In this document: in pieces, positions 13,313 to 17,742 of the stretch
Layout of the letters: every line of letters begins with the position of its first letter
Position numbering within the stretch: position 1 is the stretch's first letter
Source: Lachnospiraceae bacterium UBA7589
Lineage (GTDB): Bacteria; Bacillota; Clostridia; Lachnospirales; Lachnospiraceae
Assembly (NCBI GenBank): GCA_002476495.1
Contig: DLKL01000004.1
Location: 1-17,742, forward strand
Direction: 5' to 3'
Length of the DNA: 17,742 nucleotides
Position numbers and translations under genes: made by a program
Notes under the pieces: generated by a model
Databases searched by the model: none
The model's input: the letters and a program-made list of their open reading frames with translations, nothing else
Told to the model about the DNA's origin: nothing

Positions 13313-15073
13313 CTATGGTAGAACATACTTTGCCGCAAGGTCTCCAAGATTTTTGTTATACCATTCTTCGTTTTCTTTCATTTCCCGGCGATAATTGTGA
13401 GCTTCCACCTCATCATCATCGGACTGGATAACATTTACGGCAATATTGGAGCAATGATCGGATATACGTTCATAGGCATCTGTTATATCAGAAAGGCTTA
13501 TGCCAAGCTCAATTGTGCATTTGCCCTTTTTAAGGCGCTTGATATGACGCTTCTTAACCTCTTTATTCATCTGATCCATAAGTTCTTCCATAAGCTGGAC
13601 CAAAACGGCCTTGTCCCTGTTTCCTGTTTCAAAGGTCTCCAGTGTAAGCTCCAGAGTATCCTTTAGTGCTTCAGTATATATTTTAAGCTCCTCCTGGGCC
13701 TTTTTGGAGAATTCCTGGGATTTTTTGTACATATTCTCCGCTCCGATAAGAATGTCCACAGCAAGATCCGATATACGCTCTATGTCACTTATGCTGTGTA
13801 AAAGGGTGGATACAGTGTGTCCATCCTCCTTTGACAGATCTCTTTCCGAAAGCTTAAGAAGATATCCCCCAAGCTGATCCTCGTAATTATCCACAAGACT
13901 TTCTGCCTTTCTAACATATTCTCCTGTTTCCTCATCATATTTGAAAAGGAGAGATACTGCCTTCAGTACACTTTCCCTTGATATTTTTGCCATTTCGTCA
14001 GCTACCTTCTGACACTGGGCAACTGCAAAAGCAGGCTGATCTAAAAAGATAGGATCAAGGAGCTGCAAAACAGAGTTTTCCTCCTTCTCATCTGTAGTCT
14101 TATCCTTAATTGTCCTAATTGCCAGTTTTTCCAGCAGACTTGACATAGGTAAAAGCACAAGGGTTGCCGCCACATTAAAGCTGGTATGAACAGTTGCTAT
14201 TCCGGCAGGTCCAATTGCTTCATGTATAAAATCAAAACCCACAATGGCATTTATGGAATAGAATACAGCCATAAATATTGTAGTACCTATTAAATTAAAA
14301 TAAAAATGTACAGCTGCTGCTCTTTTGGCATCCTTGCTTGCACCTATAGCCGACAAAATTGCAGTTATACAGGTTCCTATATTCTGCCCCATTATGATTG
14401 GTATGGCATTGCCATAGGTTACTGCTCCGGTAACACAAAGTGCCTGGAGAATACCAACCGATGCCGAGGAAGATTGTATTATAGCTGTGAGTATAAGTCC
14501 TGCCAGCATACCCAGAACAGGATTACTGAACATGGTAAGAATCCTGGTAAACTGTGGAACCTCTGCCAAAGGCTCAACAGCAGTACTCATTGCATCCATT
14601 CCATACATAAGCACAGCAAAGCCCAGTAATATGGTTCCCAGGTTATGCTTTTTTTCGCTTTTGCAAAATACAAGACATATAACACCAATCATAGCAAGAA
14701 CAGGTGAAAACGAAGTTGGCTTCAACATATTAACCAACACACTGTCTCCGCTTACTCCCGTAAGGCTCAACAGCCAGGATGTTACGGTTGTACCTATGTT
14801 GGCACCCATAATTATTCCTACTGCCTGCTTAAGTTTCATTATTCCCGAATTAACAAATCCAACAACCATAACTGTAGTTGCAGATGAGGACTGGATAACC
14901 GCAGTTACTCCTGCTCCCAAAAGCACAGCCATAAATTTATTGGAAGTGAGCTTTTCCAATATTGTTTCAAGCTTACCTCCCGACATTTTGGCAAGGGCAT
15001 CTCCCATGGCATGCATTCCGTATAGGAAAAGGGATAATCCGCCTATCATAGATAGAACGTTAAAAATGTCCAT
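13313..15073 (-). CDS. Na+/phosphate cotransporter with PhoU-like C-terminal domain
   Basis: This NptA/PNaS-family transporter probably imports phosphate with Na+. The membrane part (about 1-315) carries the inverted-repeat signature twice: QSSSA at 61-65 with GANIGTT at 90-96, and QSSSA at 200-204 with GQNIGTC at 229-235. The cytoplasmic C-terminal half (about 345-555) is PhoU-like and helical, with ERISD at 432-436 and ERISDH at 535-540, the usual metal-binding type motif of PhoU repeats. The 586-residue length fits the fused form common in Firmicutes. AAGGAGAA precedes the ATG. It starts 40 bases after the histidine kinase stop with no clear terminator between, so the two may share a transcript. 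A terminator lies downstream. Confidence 0.94.
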   Translation of the reverse strand: MDIFNVLSMIGGLSLFLYGMHAMGDALAKMSGGKLETILEKLTSNKFMAVLLGAGVTAVIQSSSATTVMVVGFVNSGIMKLKQAVGIIMGANIGTTVTSWLLSLTGVSGDSVLVNMLKPTSFSPVLAMIGVICLVFCKSEKKHNLGTILLGFAVLMYGMDAMSTAVEPLAEVPQFTRILTMFSNPVLGMLAGLILTAIIQSSSASVGILQALCVTGAVTYGNAIPIIMGQNIGTCITAILSAIGASKDAKRAAAVHFYFNLIGTTIFMAVFYSINAIVGFDFIHEAIGPAGIATVHTSFNVAATLVLLPMSSLLEKLAIRTIKDKTTDEKEENSVLQLLDPIFLDQPAFAVAQCQKVADEMAKISRESVLKAVSLLFKYDEETGEYVRKAESLVDNYEDQLGGYLLKLSERDLSKEDGHTVSTLLHSISDIERISDLAVDILIGAENMYKKSQEFSKKAQEELKIYTEALKDTLELTLETFETGNRDKAVLVQLMEELMDQMNKEVKKRHIKRLKKGKCTIELGISLSDITDAYERISDHCSNIAVNVIQSDDDEVEAHNYRREMKENEEWYNKNLGDLAAKYVLP

Positions 15074-15113
15074 ATAATTCTCCTTGTAAGATAAGTATTA
15101 TTAAAAGCAGATT

Positions 15114-17742
15114 TTAAGCTTTCACAAGCAATAATACAACCTTAAACAAGTCTCCGTCAACAATAATTTGCAATTTTCCTCCCTGAATATCCATAAGGCT
15201 CCTTGCAATGGACAAGCCCAGCCCGCTGCCGTCAGTATTTCTTGAACTGTCGCCTCTTACAAAGCGCTCCATTAGTTCTTCTCCCGTTATATTAAGCTCC
15301 TCCCTTGAGATATTCTTTATGGATATCTTTATCATAGGCTCAACCCTGGTAAAGCCGTCACTCTCCCTGGTCAGATCACCATCCTCCACATCAATATAAA
15401 CCCTGGTATTTTCCTGTCCGTATTTTAATATATTAACCATAAGGTTATCAAAGACTCTCCACATATGCTTACCGTCCGCCATAACCATTGTATTGTCGGT
15501 GTGGTACCCGGATACAATTTTCATTCCCTTGTCCCGGAGCTTTTCTTCCAATTCGCCTATAATCTGTTCCAAAAGAACCCTTACATCCATTTTCACAAGC
15601 TCAACCGGCATATTCCCTGTAGATGCCTTTGAAGCATCTATAAGATCCTGAATAAGCTTTTTTAGCTTTGCCGACTGACGTCTGAGCACCTCAATATATT
15701 CATCGGCCTTCGAATTATTCAATTCTTCCTTTGATAAAAGGTCTACATAATTTATTATAGAGGTAAGTGGAGTTTTAATATCATGGGATACATTGGTAAT
15801 AAGCTCTGTTTTCATTTTCTCACTCTTGAGTCTGTCATCCACGGCAACCTGTATTCCGTCTCTAATCTGATTAAGATTTTCTCCATGCTTTTTAAACTCC
15901 CACAGCATATTATCTGTATCCACTTCATACTCCGATTGTCCCGCAGCTATTATCTGGGCTCCCTTTTTCAGCTTGTTCATATTAGTTATAGCTACAATAA
16001 GGAGGATAATAAGTATTATCCTTTCTACAATCCATAAAAATGCAATCATATCAATGTCAAGAGCTGCCGCTCCCATTGCAAATTCCACTACAGATATAGC
16101 GATAAAGCCGCCCAGCCACTTAATATAAATACTTGCATTCGTCCTTAGATAAGATAAAAGTTTTCTGGTTTTTTTGCATACCTTTTTCATTAACCGGTAT
16201 AAACATTTTATGCACCGTACCACAATGGTATTTTTCAGCACATCCCCGGTTTTTAATCTGGCTGAGGTAGTAGAAATAAGTGCTGCTGTAGCAAATGCAA
16301 CCGGCAAAACCAAAAGGAATATGGCAAAGCCTTTCCCCAACCACGAAGAGCCATAGTATGAATTAAATATAAAATCATAGAAAAAGTCCGGCAATGAAGT
16401 ACCAAGCCTTATTCCTATATTATTAATAAGACACATTTCCAGATAGCATATAAATCCATAGGCAATAAGAATTACATCAAAGGGAATGCTGTTAAAGGTA
16501 TTTATATACACCCCCTCATAATTTTTCTTTCGTCCGGCGGCCATAATAATGTACACAGCCGATGCAATCCATAACGTAACAGATATTGCAAATATAGGAA
16601 CTGCACCGTTAAATATGAATGGTATTATCTTTAATCCAAATGAGGACGAAAAGTTGTCCAGAGCAGTAAAATTGCTTTTTACATATCCGGAATATTTTAA
16701 TTCCACAACGTTGCTGCAACGATATTCCATATAAAGCTCATTGGAATACCTGTCATATGCATAATCATACAATTCATAATAATTATATCTTGATAGCACC
16801 TCATTTTTCAGAAAGGTATATAAATCCTTTCTGAATTTTGCATTATTCCAAAGATTGTATTCAATCTGGAAAGCATCAAATTGCAGGACAATATAAGGAA
16901 TACCATTGTCGCCGGAAACATAACAGGAAATATCAATAATATCCTCCTGGCTGACATCAGCCTTTCTCAACAGCTCCTCTTTTTCATCCCCCAAAAGATA
17001 TCCCGAATAATAATTATCATCTACCCCAATAGCCTGTTCAAGCAGCTCCCCGTCATAATACTCAAGGCTTACCGAATCAGTTATATCGTAAGCATCCATA
17101 TATTTCTCATTACCTGATATCTCACTTTGTCCATAGACCGGCTCATCAGTATAATAATTTTCTTCAAACGCTGTTTCATCTGTTTCCTCTTCTGTTTCTT
17201 CAAAATATTCTGACGTTGTGGTTTTACCTATGGTCATTTCTTCCGATTCATTCTCTTCTGACATGTCAGTAAGATTATAGCGTTCCACCAAAGTTGCATA
17301 ATCATATACATATACCTCTCCGTTCCCATCGCAAAAATCCTCCAGCGTTAGGTTATATCCATATCCTATTGTATCTCCCGGGATACTCTCCTTTACAATG
17401 GTGGAATAAGCATATTGATAGTCTTCCCCTGTGTAATTACTCAGAACCGGAAATTTTTCTTTGTCTTTTTGATTGTTAGGTTCTATCTGAAAATAGAAAT
17501 TACAATTTTTTTCGGAAAAAAGCTGCTGGTAATACTCCTCATCCCTTAGACTGTATTCACCCCCGGTGCGGAGGTCATACCATTCAAGTGACTTTTGCTC
17601 ATAGCCATAGCAGATGTTGTCCAGTATATTATTCCTTACTGCTTCTTCCTGTTCTGCTACACCATTGTTATTCCGGACAACACATACAACAGCTATCCCA
17701 CTTATAAGTGTCCCCAGCATGGACAGGGAGAAAACAATTATG
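15114..17742 (-). CDS. Sensor histidine kinase, multi-pass membrane (5'-partial)
   Basis: The frame is open to the window end. The first ATG (17718-17720) lies inside a hydrophobic segment that continues upstream, so the true start is outside. Numbering from that ATG (868 residues): end of TM1 to about 15, a large extracytoplasmic domain (about 17-365) with a Glu/Thr-rich acidic patch at 154-195 and many Tyr, then TM helices at about 366-394, 412-433, 464-485, 534-555 and 558-580, and a basic loop (486-533). The HisKA H-box is NVSHDIKTPLTS with His646. The ATPase domain has an N-box with Asn759 and Asn763, RFVRGDSSR (819-827) and GSGLGLS (831-837). The G1 position reads IKNIS instead of DxGxG, as I recall from related clostridial kinases. 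The response regulator is not in the window and probably lies upstream. Signal unknown. Confidence 0.92.
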   Translation of the reverse strand, partial: IIVFSLSMLGTLISGIAVVCVVRNNNGVAEQEEAVRNNILDNICYGYEQKSLEWYDLRTGGEYSLRDEEYYQQLFSEKNCNFYFQIEPNNQKDKEKFPVLSNYTGEDYQYAYSTIVKESIPGDTIGYGYNLTLEDFCDGNGEVYVYDYATLVERYNLTDMSEENESEEMTIGKTTTSEYFEETEEETDETAFEENYYTDEPVYGQSEISGNEKYMDAYDITDSVSLEYYDGELLEQAIGVDDNYYSGYLLGDEKEELLRKADVSQEDIIDISCYVSGDNGIPYIVLQFDAFQIEYNLWNNAKFRKDLYTFLKNEVLSRYNYYELYDYAYDRYSNELYMEYRCSNVVELKYSGYVKSNFTALDNFSSSFGLKIIPFIFNGAVPIFAISVTLWIASAVYIIMAAGRKKNYEGVYINTFNSIPFDVILIAYGFICYLEMCLINNIGIRLGTSLPDFFYDFIFNSYYGSSWLGKGFAIFLLVLPVAFATAALISTTSARLKTGDVLKNTIVVRCIKCLYRLMKKVCKKTRKLLSYLRTNASIYIKWLGGFIAISVVEFAMGAAALDIDMIAFLWIVERIILIILLIVAITNMNKLKKGAQIIAAGQSEYEVDTDNMLWEFKKHGENLNQIRDGIQVAVDDRLKSEKMKTELITNVSHDIKTPLTSIINYVDLLSKEELNNSKADEYIEVLRRQSAKLKKLIQDLIDASKASTGNMPVELVKMDVRVLLEQIIGELEEKLRDKGMKIVSGYHTDNTMVMADGKHMWRVFDNLMVNILKYGQENTRVYIDVEDGDLTRESDGFTRVEPMIKISIKNISREELNITGEELMERFVRGDSSRNTDGSGLGLSIARSLMDIQGGKLQIIVDGDLFKVVLLLVKA

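Noticed and set aside
14487..15077. 196-codon plus-strand open frame opposite the Na/Pi transporter
   Set aside because: It mirrors the QSSSA and TM coding of the real transporter gene and has no ribosome binding site or independent protein signature.
15074..15125. Terminator between the histidine kinase and the Na/Pi transporter
   Set aside because: Only a weak 5-bp AAAGC/GCTTT stem is present at the kinase stop, without a run of T, so it is unlikely to stop transcription.

Overview
The window looks like a chromosomal segment of a low-GC Gram-positive bacterium of class Clostridia, most likely Lachnospiraceae. That placement is an inference from AT-rich codon use, strong AGGAGG-type ribosome binding sites and the protein types present: multi-pass histidine kinases with very large extracytoplasmic domains, a CdaR/PucR-like regulator next to ftsEX, and a Na/Pi cotransporter fused to a PhoU-like tail. 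I see no rRNA, tRNA, CRISPR array or intact mobile element. Thirteen of the fourteen genes lie on the minus strand, so transcription runs mostly from high to low coordinates; the exception is an SDR dehydrogenase at 10119-10844.

Layout in the direction of transcription. The right edge (15114-17742) holds a membrane sensor histidine kinase whose N-terminus lies outside the window. It is followed after 40 bp by a Na+/phosphate cotransporter with a PhoU-like tail (13313-15073) and a terminator near 13233-13264. Next is a two-gene NatAB-type ABC exporter (ATPase 12068-13075, permease 10849-12081) with its own promoter and a palindrome next to the -10 box. The exporter runs head-on into the plus-strand SDR gene, with 4 bp between the stop codons. 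The SDR gene and a small membrane-anchored LytR_C-domain protein (9424-9969) are divergently transcribed from two recognisable promoters. A YitT-family membrane protein (8527-9387) follows; its start codon sits inside a terminator-like hairpin. A stand-alone MsmX/UgpC-type sugar ABC ATPase (7233-8345) forms its own transcription unit, ending in a clear terminator (7158-7198).

The left third is a probable operon: a CdaR/PucR-like regulator, ftsE, ftsX, a coiled-coil M23 peptidoglycan endopeptidase, an S41 C-terminal processing protease (probable TTG start) and guaA (GMP synthase), ending in a strong terminator at 247-305. FtsEX is known in other bacteria to drive a periplasmic or extracellular peptidoglycan hydrolase through its coiled coil. 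Here the presumed partner has a full set of M23 zinc and catalytic residues, so it could be the hydrolase itself. The left edge (1-246) has no intact gene and perhaps a decayed recombinase fragment.

I did not find a clearly new defence or mobile system. The least ordinary items are the regulator/FtsEX/M23/S41 locus, the yitT start buried in a terminator hairpin, the tightly convergent SDR/natB pair with a GC-rich hairpin in the SDR 3' end, and the kinase with an acidic, Tyr-rich sensor domain beside a phosphate transporter.
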